Origin: Streptomyces sp. NBC_00236
Lineage (GTDB): Bacteria > Actinomycetota > Actinomycetes > Streptomycetales > Streptomycetaceae
DNA: 64,000 nt
Assembly: GCF_036195045.1 (NCBI RefSeq)
Contig: NZ_CP108100.1
Location: 5,332,001 to 5,396,000 of the forward strand
Reading direction: 5' to 3'
Below the pieces are notes generated by a model. The model saw nothing but the letters and a program-made list of their open reading frames with translations. It made no database searches and was not told the origin of the DNA. Position numbers and translations under genes: made by a program. Of this stretch, positions 37,850 through 46,113 are shown in pieces (the first letter of the stretch is position 1; each line of letters opens with the position of its first letter).

Positions 37850-38505
37850 GCGAGCCGATCCGGGTCCTGGTCTGCGACGACCAGATCCTGGTCCGTACCG
37901 GGCTGGTCACGATCATCGACGCCCAGCCCGACCTCGAAGTGGCGGGCGAGTGCGGGGACGGGCGCACCGCGGTCGAGCTGGCCGGCCGGCTGCGCCCGGA
38001 CGTCGTGGTGATGGACATCCGGATGCCCGTGCTCGACGGCATCGAGGCCACCCGGCTGCTGGCCGGTGCCGGGGTGACGCACCCCGCCAAGGTGCTCGTG
38101 GTGACCACGTTCAACCTGGACGAGTACGTCTACGAGGCACTGCGCGCCGGGGCGAGCGGCTTTCTGCTCAAGGACGCGCCGCCGGCCCATCTGCTGCACG
38201 GAATCCGGACCGTGCAGACGGGCGCCGCCCTGCTGGACCCCGAGGTGACACGCCGGCTCGTGGGCCGGTACGCCGCCCGGATCCGGCCGACCGGCTCCAC
38301 CCCGCACGACATCCCGCTGACCCCGCGTGAACTGGAGGTCCTGCGCCTCATCGCGGACGGCTTCTCCAACAGCGAGATCGCCGTGACCCTCCTGATCAGT
38401 CAGGAGACCGTCAAGACCTTCGTGTCGCGCATCCTCGCCAAACTCGGGCTCCGCGATCGCGTCCAGGCAGTCGTCTACGCCTACCGCCAGGGCCTGGTGA
38501 CCTGA
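37846..38505 (+). CDS. NarL/LuxR-type response regulator
   Basis: The 219-residue regulator has a receiver domain with the acidic pair DD at 11-12, phospho-acceptor Asp at about 57 (VVVMDIRMP), the Thr in VVTTF, and Lys in GFLLKDAPP. The C-terminal LuxR helix-turn-helix (about 153-215, LTPRELEVLRLIADGFSNSEIAVTLLISQETVKTFVSRILAKLGLRDRVQAVV) binds DNA. ATG 37846 overlaps the kinase stop. It is the cognate partner of the kinase. Targets are unknown, but self-control of the operon is likely. Confidence 0.95.
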   Translation: MSEPIRVLVCDDQILVRTGLVTIIDAQPDLEVAGECGDGRTAVELAGRLRPDVVVMDIRMPVLDGIEATRLLAGAGVTHPAKVLVVTTFNLDEYVYEALRAGASGFLLKDAPPAHLLHGIRTVQTGAALLDPEVTRRLVGRYAARIRPTGSTPHDIPLTPRELEVLRLIADGFSNSEIAVTLLISQETVKTFVSRILAKLGLRDRVQAVVYAYRQGLVT

Positions 38506-38620
38506 ATTCGCCCCTTGTGGGGCTCCCCACAGTGCGCCACCATGCGCATGTCAAAACCGGAAGAACTTCGGTCGCAGAGGCTTCCCACGCTCTGCGCAGG
38601 TCACTTGAGGGGACCCCCAC

Positions 38621-39547
38621 ATGAAAAAGCCTCTCGTCGGTGCGCTCTTCGCGGTGCTGCTCCTCGGAGCCGGCACCGCGCCCGCGGCAGCGGCCACAAG
38701 CCACGACGCGGCAGCGCCCGGCACGGTCAAGGCGGCAGCGGCCGCCGCGAGCCGCACCGCGGCGGACGCGGCGTCATCCGGCCACACGGCCGTCCGTGCG
38801 AAGGTCAGGCCCAAGGCGGTCGGCTTCGCCGGGACCGTGGCGCTCAGCAACTGTTCGGGATCGGTCGTCCGCACGCCCGGCTCCCAGCCGGGCGACCCCG
38901 CGCTCGTGCTCTCCAACGGGCACTGCATGGAGTCCGGATTCCCGGGCCCGGGCGAGGTCGTGTTCAACCAGCCGTCCACCCGCAGCTTCACCCTGCTCAA
39001 CGCCTCGGGCAGCGGCGTCGGAACCGTCCGGGCGAGCAAGATCGCGTACGGGACGATGACGGACACCGACATATCGGTGTACCAACTCACCTCCACGTAC
39101 GCCCAGATCGAGAGCAAGTACGGCATCAGGGCGCTGGAGCTCAACACGGCCCACCCGGTGCAGGGCACCGCGATCACCGTCGTGTCCGGGTACTGGAAGC
39201 GCACGTACAGCTGCAACATCGACGGGTTCGTCTACCGCCTCAAGGAGGGGGAGTGGACCTGGAAGGACTCGGTCCGCTACACCTCCGCCTGCCAGACCAT
39301 CGGTGGTACGTCCGGTTCGCCGGTGATCGACAACGCCACCGGCAAGGTGGTCGCCGTCAACAACACGGGTAACGAGGACGGGCAGGAGTGCACGGACAAC
39401 AACCCGTGCGAGGTCGACGAGAACGGGCAGGTGACGGTCCGCGAGGGCATCAACTACGCCCAGGAGACCTACGGCATCGTGCCGTGCATCGGCACCGGCA
39501 ACGTCTTCGACCTCGACCGCGAAGGGTGTGCGCTGCCCAAGCCGTGA
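38621..39547 (+). CDS. Secreted S1-family (trypsin-like) serine protease
   Basis: The 308-residue preprotein starts at ATG 38621 behind GAGGGGA and has a Sec signal (MKKPLVGALFAVLLLGAGTAPAAAA). An Ala-rich propeptide-like segment (to about 70) is followed by the protease domain. The triad is readable: His in LVLSNGHCMESG near residue 105, Asp in MTDTDISVY near 150, Ser in IGGTSGSPVIDN near 232. Paired Cys residues (NCSG/GHC, SCNID/SACQT, ECTDNNPCE) fit disulfides. It is probably an extracellular glutamyl- or V8-type endopeptidase; specificity is not predictable. A terminator follows closely. Confidence 0.88.
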   Translation: MKKPLVGALFAVLLLGAGTAPAAAATSHDAAAPGTVKAAAAAASRTAADAASSGHTAVRAKVRPKAVGFAGTVALSNCSGSVVRTPGSQPGDPALVLSNGHCMESGFPGPGEVVFNQPSTRSFTLLNASGSGVGTVRASKIAYGTMTDTDISVYQLTSTYAQIESKYGIRALELNTAHPVQGTAITVVSGYWKRTYSCNIDGFVYRLKEGEWTWKDSVRYTSACQTIGGTSGSPVIDNATGKVVAVNNTGNEDGQECTDNNPCEVDENGQVTVREGINYAQETYGIVPCIGTGNVFDLDREGCALPKP

Positions 39548-39555
39548 CGCAGTCA

Positions 39556-39584
39556 GGGGTGGGGCGGTTCGGCCGCCCCACCCC
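39556..39584. terminator. Terminator between the S1 protease and DUF1206 genes
   Basis: A perfect 12-bp stem with a TTCGG loop begins 9 bases after the protease stop and precedes the convergent DUF1206 stop at 39602. Confidence 0.82.
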
Positions 39585-39601
39585 GTCCGCCGGCCCCCGG
39601 G

Positions 39602-40450
39602 TCAGATCGTGCGCCGGCGGGCGTTCGCCCAGGAGAACAGGCCGAACGCCATCAGGCCCACGGCGATCAGGGCCAGCAGCCAGGGACCGGCCGGGGTCGT
39701 GGCGAAGGAGCGCAGGGTGTCGTCCATCCCCTTGGCCTCGCCCGAGCGCGCCTTCACCGCCGCGGCCACGGCGAAGCCGCCCGCGACGGCGAACACGAGT
39801 CCTCGGGAGACACCGCCGAAGACCCCGGTGATGTCCACGGCGCGCCGCTCGGCGGGCGACATCTCGCCCATCCGCAGATGCTTGTGGAACTTCCGCAGCG
39901 CCGCCCGGCCCGCGATCCACAGGCCCGCCCCGGCGATGACCGCGCCGGCCGCCCCCACCAGCCAGCGCCCGCCCGACATGCCGAGCACCTGCGCAGTGAC
40001 GTCCTTCGACTGCGAGTCGCCGGAACCGCTGCCGCTGCCCCGGTCGCCCGCCGCGAACATCAGGACCGAGTACGACACGAAGGCGTAGAAGACGGCGCGC
40101 GCCGCCGAGGCCAGTCGCTTGGTCGCCTTGCGCCCGTCCGGGCCCGCGGCCCCGAACGCCGCCTCGGACAGCCGCCACAGGGTCATCCCCACCAGTGCGA
40201 CCCCCAGGACCCACAGCAGGACGGAACCGAAGGGCTTCTGCGCGATCTCGGCGAGCGCCCCACCCCGGTCCGCCTGCTTCTGGCCGCTCCCGCCGTCGCC
40301 GAACGCGATACGCAGCGCGAGGACGCCCACCAGGACATAGATCACTCCGCGGGCGACGAATCCCGCCCGGCCGCCCGCCTCGACGGCCGAACTGTCACCC
40401 GCCCGTCTTGCCTTTCCGTGACTTCTCCGGGCTGTCGCAGAGATATTCAT
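39602..40450 (-). CDS. DUF1206 family membrane protein
   Basis: The 282-residue protein has six hydrophobic helices arranged as three repeats of a two-helix unit. Each unit carries the DUF1206 pattern of ARG(V/L)-Y-VG near the first helix (AGFVARGVIYVLVGVLALRIAFG, AARAVFYAFVSYSVLMFA, SRGLVFAVAGGFAVAAAV). It is an integral membrane protein of unknown role. ATG 40450 lies after AGATATT without a clear Shine-Dalgarno site. It runs in the same direction as the deacetylase gene and ends at a shared terminator. The deacetylase stop is only 34 bp upstream, so read-through is possible. Confidence 0.88.
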   Translation of the reverse strand: MNISATARRSHGKARRAGDSSAVEAGGRAGFVARGVIYVLVGVLALRIAFGDGGSGQKQADRGGALAEIAQKPFGSVLLWVLGVALVGMTLWRLSEAAFGAAGPDGRKATKRLASAARAVFYAFVSYSVLMFAAGDRGSGSGSGDSQSKDVTAQVLGMSGGRWLVGAAGAVIAGAGLWIAGRAALRKFHKHLRMGEMSPAERRAVDITGVFGGVSRGLVFAVAGGFAVAAAVKARSGEAKGMDDTLRSFATTPAGPWLLALIAVGLMAFGLFSWANARRRTI

Positions 40451-40484
40451 GTCCAGCCGGTTGCCCCGGCCCGGAGGCGGGAAA

Positions 40485-42119
40485 CTACCGGGCCCCGGCG
40501 GCGCCCGTGCCGCCCGACCGTACCGAGCGGCCCGCCAGCACCTGTGTCCGCTTCCCGTCCTCGATGACGAAACGGCCGTCGATCAGCACATGCGGAATGC
40601 CGACGGGCAGGGTGCGGGGTTCGTCGAACGTCGAGCCCGCCGCCACCGTCGCCGGGTCGAAGAGCACCAGGTCGGCGCGGTAGCCCTCGCGCACGTACCC
40701 GCGGTCGGCCAGTCGCAGCCGGGCCGCCGGCCGCGAGGTGAGGTGGGCGACGCACTCCTCCAGCGAGAGGGTGCCCAACTCCCTTACGTACCGCCCGAGA
40801 TACTGAGGAAACGTGCCGTACGCCCGGGGGTGCGGCTTGTCGCCCTGGAGGATGCCGTCGCTGCCGCCGGTGTGGACGCGGTGGCGCATGATCAGCCGGA
40901 CGTTCTCCTCGTGGCCCACGTGCTGGAGGATCGTCGTCCCCAGCCGGTCCTCCACCAGCAGCCGCCGCGCGGTCACCCAGGGCTCCTCGCCCCGCAGGCG
41001 CGCGGACTCGGCGACCGTACGGCCGACGTGGGCGGCGAGGTCCGGCACGCTGACGCCGGAGATCTCGATGGTGTCCCACTCGATCGGCACCCCGTGGCAG
41101 CCGTCCGACCCCACGACCTCCAGGTCGTGGCGGATCCTCGCCGCCGTGGTGTCGTCGGCCAGGCGCGTCAGGACCGACCCGGGGCCGCCCTCGCTCGCCC
41201 AGCTGGGCAGCATCGCGACCAGGGTCGTACAGCCCGGGGTGTACGGGTAGGTGTCGAGGGAGATGTCGGCGCCCTCGTCGAGCGCGCCGTCGAGCAGGGC
41301 GAGCAACTCGGGGGCGCGGCCCTCGTTCACGCCGAAGTTCATGGTGGCGTGGGCGAGATGGAGGGCGCAGCCGGCGGTGCGGGTGAGCCGCACCATCTCC
41401 TCGTACGCCTCCAGCGCGCCGGCGCCGTACGAGCGGTGGTGCGGGCAGTAGTAGCCGCCGTGCTCGGCCACCACCCGGCACAGGGCGGTGAGTTCGGCGT
41501 CGTCCGCGTACATGCCCGGGGTGTAGGTCAGTCCCGAGGACATGCCGACGGCGCCCTCGGTCATGGACTGCGCGACGAGTTCCTTCATCCGGGTCAGTTC
41601 GGCCTCGGTGGCGGGCCGGTCGTCCCAGCCGACCGCGTACATCCGGACGGTGCCCTGCGGGATCAGGTAGGCGGCGTTCACCGCGATGCCCTGACCGCCG
41701 AAGTTGCGGTCGAGCCGGTCGAGGTAGCCGCCGACGGTGCGCCAGTCGAAGTCGATGTCGCTCCCGTCGCCGTTCCAGCCGGTGATGGAGCGGCGGACCT
41801 CGGCGAGGGTGCGGTCGTCGACGGGGGCGTACGACAGGCCGTCCTGGCCCAGCACTTCGAGGGTGACGCCCTGGGCCGCCTTCGCACTGTGGTCGGGGTC
41901 GCGCAGCAGGGCGAGGTCGCTGTGGGCGTGCATGTCGACGAAGCCCGGGGAGAGGGCGAGGCCGTCGGCGTCCAGGGTGCGGGCCGCGGTGGGGCGGGGG
42001 CCGGGGGAGTCCTCGCGGTGGATCTCCGCGATGCGGCCGTCGACGAGTGCCACGTCGGCGCGGTAGGAGGGGGTGGCGGTGCCGTCGATGACGCGGGCGT
42101 CGCGGATCACCAGGTCCAT
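40485..42119 (-). CDS. D-aminoacylase-type amidohydrolase, candidate N-acetylglucosaminate deacetylase
   Basis: The 544-residue zinc amidohydrolase resembles N-acyl-D-amino-acid deacylases. GFVDMHAHSD near residue 64 gives the HxH metal pair, CALHLAHATMN and PYTPG line the barrel, HVGHEENV and HTGGSDGI supply further ligands including the catalytic Asp, and a C-terminal beta segment (GYVREGYRADLVLFDP) closes the fold. The ATG at 42119 follows GAAAGG. It is encoded behind a fold-III PLP deaminase and opposite a KDG-type kinase, RidA and a GntP permease. In that setting the natural substrate is more likely an N-acetylated amino-sugar acid than a D-amino acid. The substrate assignment is inference; the enzyme class is secure. 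Confidence 0.85.
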   Translation of the reverse strand: MDLVIRDARVIDGTATPSYRADVALVDGRIAEIHREDSPGPRPTAARTLDADGLALSPGFVDMHAHSDLALLRDPDHSAKAAQGVTLEVLGQDGLSYAPVDDRTLAEVRRSITGWNGDGSDIDFDWRTVGGYLDRLDRNFGGQGIAVNAAYLIPQGTVRMYAVGWDDRPATEAELTRMKELVAQSMTEGAVGMSSGLTYTPGMYADDAELTALCRVVAEHGGYYCPHHRSYGAGALEAYEEMVRLTRTAGCALHLAHATMNFGVNEGRAPELLALLDGALDEGADISLDTYPYTPGCTTLVAMLPSWASEGGPGSVLTRLADDTTAARIRHDLEVVGSDGCHGVPIEWDTIEISGVSVPDLAAHVGRTVAESARLRGEEPWVTARRLLVEDRLGTTILQHVGHEENVRLIMRHRVHTGGSDGILQGDKPHPRAYGTFPQYLGRYVRELGTLSLEECVAHLTSRPAARLRLADRGYVREGYRADLVLFDPATVAAGSTFDEPRTLPVGIPHVLIDGRFVIEDGKRTQVLAGRSVRSGGTGAAGAR

Positions 42120-42129
42120 GGGGGGCCTT

Positions 42130-42240
42130 TCAATACCTGGCCTTGCCGGCTCAGTACCTGGCCTCGCCGGCGATTGAGGCGCGGAGGGCCGGGGCGGAGC
42201 CCCGGATACGGGAAGGGGTGGGGTGGGGAAACGCACCCCG
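42130..42240. repeat. Short direct repeats and Streptomyces-type intergenic hairpin
   Basis: Two near-identical copies of CAnTACCTGGCCTnGCCGG lie at about 42131-42149 and 42152-42170. They are followed by a GGCGATTGAGGCGCGGAGG unit and a GGGGC/GCCCC hairpin of a kind scattered through Streptomyces intergenic DNA. The cluster sits between the deaminase and deacetylase genes and may reduce read-through or stabilise the upstream message. Confidence 0.6.
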
Positions 42241-42247
42241 CAGGAAA

Positions 42248-43537
42248 TCAGAAGAACGTGCGGATGTAGTCCGTGACCGTCCCGTCCGCCGCGACCAGCG
42301 GAATCAGCTGCCACTTGTCGAAGCTCGTGCAGGGGTGCGAGAGCCCCATCCCCACCCAGTCCCCGACCTCCAGCTCGGCCGCCCCGTCCGTCCGTACCCA
42401 CGCGTGCTGGTCCGACAGGCCGGTGACCTCGATCCCCGTCGCCTCCCGCACCGAGCCGTCGCGCCCGGACCGCACGACCTGCGCCTGGGGCAGGTCGAGG
42501 TCGTGGGCGGCGTCCCGCTTGCCCGCGTTCAGGAACGCGTGCTCGCCGGTGGGACGCGACACGACCTGGGCCCAGAGCCGGAAGGCGGGCTCCAGCGCAC
42601 CCTCCTCGGGGACCCGGTTGAAGGGGGTGAGGTGGCGGTAGTGCCCGTCGTCGTGCGAGACGTACGCCCCCGAGCGCAGCAGCTTCAGTACGGGGGAGGA
42701 GAGTGCGGGGATCTCGGCGAACACGTCCGCGACCGCGTCGAACCACGCGCTGCCGCCCGCGCTGATCACGATCGGCTCACCGGCGCCCATCGCGGCGAAC
42801 CGGCCCGCCGCGTCGAAGTCCGCGGCGAGCGCGACGAGTCGTCGCAGCCAGTCCCGTACGCGCTCGCCGGTGGCGTCCGGCACCTCGCCCTCGTATCCGG
42901 CCACGCCCACCAGACGCAGCGTCCCGGTGGCGGCCACCGCGTCGGCGACGGCGGCGCAGACGGCCTCGGTACGGGCACCGGTGCGGGCGCCGTCGCCCGC
43001 GCCGAGCTCCACGACGACGTCCACCGGGCGGGAGGCGCCGGCCGCGCTCAGGGCCCGGTCCATCAGCTCGACGCCACGCACCGAGTCGACGTAACAGATG
43101 AAGCGGAACTCCGGGTCGGCGTTCAGTTCGCCCGCGAGCCAGGTCAGCGCTGCCGCGTCGACGAGCTCGTTGGCGAGGAAGATCCGCTGGATCCCGAACG
43201 CCCGGTAGACGCGTGCCTGGTGCGGGACCGCCGCGGTGATGCCCCACGCGCCGTGCTCCAGCTGGCGGGCGAACAGCTGCGGGGACATCGAGGTCTTGCC
43301 GTGCGGCGCGAAGGCGAGGCCGTGGCGCTGCGTGTACGTCTCCAGCAGTGCGAGGTTGTGTGCGACGGACTCGGCCGACAGGGCGAGCACGGGGGTGGTG
43401 AACCCGCCGGTGAAGAGGTTGCGCCGCTGGGCGGCCAGGTCGCCTACGGTCAGGCCCTCCGCGTCGGGCGGGAGCGCCTTGAACCGGTGGTCGACCCGCT
43501 CGTCGGCGAGTCCGGCGACGGGGCGTTCGTCGGCCAT
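42248..43537 (-). CDS. Fold-III PLP enzyme (D-serine dehydratase/D-threonine aldolase type), candidate glucosaminate deaminase
   Basis: The 429-residue protein has the alanine-racemase-like barrel with the Schiff-base Lys in APHGKTSMSP at about residue 81, and the C-terminal metal site LSHPCTSFDKW (His and Cys) of D-serine dehydratases and D-threonine aldolases. The ATG at 43537 follows GAGGAGG. D-glucosaminate dehydratase, which makes 2-keto-3-deoxygluconate (KDG) and ammonia, belongs to this family. The adjacent KDG-type kinase, RidA and sugar-acid permease point to that reaction. A D-amino-acid deaminase is the main alternative. It is divergent from the kinase operon across an operator-like palindrome. 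Confidence 0.82.
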   Translation of the reverse strand: MADERPVAGLADERVDHRFKALPPDAEGLTVGDLAAQRRNLFTGGFTTPVLALSAESVAHNLALLETYTQRHGLAFAPHGKTSMSPQLFARQLEHGAWGITAAVPHQARVYRAFGIQRIFLANELVDAAALTWLAGELNADPEFRFICYVDSVRGVELMDRALSAAGASRPVDVVVELGAGDGARTGARTEAVCAAVADAVAATGTLRLVGVAGYEGEVPDATGERVRDWLRRLVALAADFDAAGRFAAMGAGEPIVISAGGSAWFDAVADVFAEIPALSSPVLKLLRSGAYVSHDDGHYRHLTPFNRVPEEGALEPAFRLWAQVVSRPTGEHAFLNAGKRDAAHDLDLPQAQVVRSGRDGSVREATGIEVTGLSDQHAWVRTDGAAELEVGDWVGMGLSHPCTSFDKWQLIPLVAADGTVTDYIRTFF

Positions 43538-43582
43538 GGGGGTGCCTCCTCGATCGAAGTCTTGCGGTAGGTGACCATCATC

Positions 43583-43599
43583 GTTGCAACATATGCAAC
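43583..43599. promoter_or_regulatory. Probable IclR operator in the divergent promoter region
   Basis: Arms GTTGCA and TGCAAC are separated by 5 bases in an otherwise AT-rich patch between the divergent deaminase and kinase genes. The site lies 46 bases ahead of the deaminase ATG and 98 ahead of the kinase GTG, a natural place for the co-encoded IclR protein. Confidence 0.5.
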
Positions 43600-43696
43600 A
43601 CCCATTGCGTATATCGCTCAAGGCTGTCTAACATCCGAGCCGACGCCCGGTCAATGGTGTGACCCGGCGCCGCCCGCCCGACCCCGAGGAGCCCGA

Positions 43697-44797
43697 GTGT
43701 CCGGAACCCCGGCCAGGACCGACGCCGAGACGGCCATCGATGTCGTGTGCCTCGGCGAGTCCATGGTGACGTTCCTACCCTCACGGCCCGGGCGCCTCGC
43801 CGACGTCCCCTCCTTCGGCCGCGGCATCGGCGGCGCGGAGTCCAACGTGGCCTGCGCCCTCGCGGCGGCCGGGCACCGCGCGGCCTGGGTGAGCCGGGTC
43901 GGCGCGGACGGCTTCGGCGACCATCTCGTCGAAGCGATCGCCGCGTACGGGGTCGACACATCGGCCGTGCGGCGCGACCCGGCCCGGCCCACGGGCATCT
44001 ACTTCCGTACGGCGACGGACCGCGGCACCGACGTCCACGAGGTGGCGTACTACCGGGCCGGATCCGCGGCCTCGGCGATGTCGCCCGCGAACGTCCCGTA
44101 CGAGGCGCTGCTCACCGGCCGGGTCCTGCACCTGTCCGGCATCACGGCAGCGCTCTCCGCCGACTGCCTGGCCCTGCTGCGCGAGCTGACGGCCCCGCGC
44201 CCCGGGCGCCCGCTCGTCTCCTTCGACGTCAACCACCGCCCGGGCCTCTGGCGCGACGCCGACGCGTCCCCCGGCGTCCTGCTGGACCTGGCCCGCCGCG
44301 CCGACCTCGTCTTCGTCGGCGAGGACGAGGCGGAGGAGGCGTGGGGGGTGAAGGGCGCCGCCGCGATCCGCGAGGCCCTGCCGGAACCGGCGGTGCTGGT
44401 CGTGAAGCGGGGCGCGGAGGGGGCGACGGTGTTCTCCCGCCCCGCGGGGCGGGGAGAAGCCCCGCGCGGCGGACACCGGCCCGGAGCCGTCACGGCCGGC
44501 CCGGACACGGTCACCGACGTCCCCGCCCTCCGCGTCGACGTCGTCGCCCCCGTCGGGGCCGGTGACGCCTTCGCCGCCGGGTTCCTCTCCGCCACCCTGC
44601 GCGGACTGCCCGTCCGCGACCGGGCCCGGCACGGGCACCTGATGGCCGCCGCCGTCCTCACCGTCCCCGGCGACCTCACCGACCCGCCCGCCCGCGACCG
44701 GGCCGACCGCCTCGTGGCCCTCGACGACACCGACTGGGGGAGACTGCGTCTCGGCCCCGGGTGGACGGGGGACGACACGGAGGTACGTACGACATGA
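43697..44797 (+). CDS. PfkB-family sugar kinase, probable 2-keto-3-deoxygluconate kinase
   Basis: The 366-residue ribokinase-family protein has the N-terminal VCLGESMVTFLPS and GRGIGGAESNVACALAAAGH segments (PfkB signature 1), SFDVNHRPGLW typical of KDG kinases, and the catalytic anion hole VAPVGAGDAFAAGFLSA (signature 2, Asp as base). It should phosphorylate KDG at C6 with ATP to give KDPG. The GTG at 43697 follows GAGGA. A poorly conserved insertion (about 255-280) is rich in Gly, Arg and Pro. Its stop overlaps the IclR start as ATGA. No KDPG aldolase lies in the window. Confidence 0.85.
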   Translation: MSGTPARTDAETAIDVVCLGESMVTFLPSRPGRLADVPSFGRGIGGAESNVACALAAAGHRAAWVSRVGADGFGDHLVEAIAAYGVDTSAVRRDPARPTGIYFRTATDRGTDVHEVAYYRAGSAASAMSPANVPYEALLTGRVLHLSGITAALSADCLALLRELTAPRPGRPLVSFDVNHRPGLWRDADASPGVLLDLARRADLVFVGEDEAEEAWGVKGAAAIREALPEPAVLVVKRGAEGATVFSRPAGRGEAPRGGHRPGAVTAGPDTVTDVPALRVDVVAPVGAGDAFAAGFLSATLRGLPVRDRARHGHLMAAAVLTVPGDLTDPPARDRADRLVALDDTDWGRLRLGPGWTGDDTEVRTT

Positions 44798-45552
44798 GTC
44801 AGACCGTCGACAGGGCGCTGAGCATCCTGCCGCTGCTCGCGCAGGGACCCGCCGACCTCGGACAGGTCGCCGAGCGGCTCGGCGTCCACAAGTCCACGGC
44901 CCTGCGCCTCCTCCGTACGCTCCACGAGCACGGGCTCGTCTACCGCCAGCAGGACCAGCGCTACCGCCTCGGCGCGCGGCTCTTCGCCCTCGCCCAGGAG
45001 GCCGTCGAGAACCTCGACGTACGGGAGATCGCCCACGCGCACCTCGTCGAACTCAACGCGACCTGCGGCCACACCGTCCACCTCGCCGTGTACGAGGAGA
45101 ACGAGGTCCTCTACATCGACAAGGTCGAGAGCCGCTATCCGGTCCGGATGTACTCCCGCATCGGCAAGCCCGTCGCGATCACCGTCGCCGCCGTGGCCAA
45201 ACTCCTGCTTGCCGACCTCTCCGAGACCGAACGGCGCTCCCTCGCGGAGAAGCTCGACTACCCCATGTACACGTCCCGTTCGACCCCCGGACCCGGCGCC
45301 TTCCTCAAGGAGCTCGCCACCGTGCGCGAACAGGGATGGGCCACCGACCTCGGCGGCCACGAGGAGTCCATCAACTGCATCGGCGCCCCCATTCGCGGCG
45401 CCGACGGGCGCGTCGTCGCCGCGATGTCGGTCTCCGCACCGAACGTGGTCGTCACGGCCGAGGAACTCCTCACCCTGCTCCCCCTGGTCCGTCGCACCGC
45501 CGACACCATCAGCCGGGAGTACTCCGGCACCAACCGACCCAAGAAAGTCTGA
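44794..45552 (+). CDS. IclR family transcriptional regulator
   Basis: The 252-residue protein has the N-terminal winged helix-turn-helix (VDRALSILPLLAQGPADLGQVAERLGVHKSTALRLLRTLHEHGLV, about residues 4-50) and the IclR effector domain (VEN...LYIDKVESRYPVRMYSRIGKPVAITVAAVAKLLLA...INCIGAPIRGADGRVVAAMSVS). ATG 44794 overlaps the kinase stop. It likely controls the divergent sugar-acid genes through the palindrome at 43583, with KDG or an upstream acid as ligand. Whether it represses or activates cannot be told from sequence. Confidence 0.93.
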   Translation: MSQTVDRALSILPLLAQGPADLGQVAERLGVHKSTALRLLRTLHEHGLVYRQQDQRYRLGARLFALAQEAVENLDVREIAHAHLVELNATCGHTVHLAVYEENEVLYIDKVESRYPVRMYSRIGKPVAITVAAVAKLLLADLSETERRSLAEKLDYPMYTSRSTPGPGAFLKELATVREQGWATDLGGHEESINCIGAPIRGADGRVVAAMSVSAPNVVVTAEELLTLLPLVRRTADTISREYSGTNRPKKV

Positions 45553-45558
45553 TCAGCG

Positions 45559-45987
45559 ATGACCGACAGCACCGACAAGACCGTGAAGACCCCGCTCACC
45601 CCGAGCACCCACACCGCCCCGCCCGCGAAGTTCTCGCACGGCGTGCGGAAGGGGAACATCCTCCAGGTCGCCGGCCAGGTCGGCTTCCTGCCCGCCGTCG
45701 AGGGCCAGGCCCCCACCCCGGCCGGTCCGACCCTGCGCGAGCAGACCCTCCAGACCTTCGCCAACGTCAAGGCGATCCTGGAGGAGGGCGGCGCGAGCTG
45801 GGACGACGTGATGATGATGCGCGTCTACCTCACGGACGTTGACCACTTCGCGGAGATGAACGAGATCTACAACACCTACTTCGGCGAGCAGAACCTCAAG
45901 GAGGCCCCCGCCGCCCGCACGACGGTCTACGTCGGCCTGCCCAAGGGGCTGCTCATCGAGATCGACGCCCTCGCGGTCCTCGGCTGA
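45559..45987 (+). CDS. RidA/YjgF family imine deaminase
   Basis: The 142-residue protein matches the Rid family: FSHGVRKGNILQVAGQVGF near the N-terminus, an L-x-QT-Q-FANVKAILEEGG helix, VYLTDVDHFAEMNEIYNTYF, and the signature PAARTTVYVGLPKGLLIEIDALA. The signature Arg binds the substrate carboxylate. Rid proteins hydrolyse reactive enamine/imine intermediates released by PLP dehydratases. Its place between the IclR and permease genes fits a helper for the divergent fold-III deaminase. The start lies six bases after the IclR stop. Confidence 0.92.
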   Translation: MTDSTDKTVKTPLTPSTHTAPPAKFSHGVRKGNILQVAGQVGFLPAVEGQAPTPAGPTLREQTLQTFANVKAILEEGGASWDDVMMMRVYLTDVDHFAEMNEIYNTYFGEQNLKEAPAARTTVYVGLPKGLLIEIDALAVLG

Positions 45988-46033
45988 GCCTGATCCCGTT
46001 GCCCCACCCGTACCACCGCACCACCACGCCGTA

Positions 46034-46069
46034 CGGCACGGCGCCTCGCTCCCGCGGGGCGCCGTGCCG
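46034..46069 (+). terminator. Intra-operon hairpin ahead of the GntP gene
   Basis: A perfect 12-bp GC-rich stem with a 12-base loop lies between RidA and the permease gene. It has no T-run. It could partly terminate, or protect the upstream message, so that permease expression differs from the enzymes. Confidence 0.6.
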
Positions 46070-46113
46070 GGCTCCACCCTGCCCAAGGCCCATGGAAAAC
46101 AACGGAGTTACCC

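Noticed and set aside
40485..43537. Plain D-amino-acid utilisation operon
   Set aside because: The enzyme families alone would allow it, but the KDG-type kinase and GntP permease fit a sugar-acid route better. It is kept as the main alternative in the entries rather than as the call.
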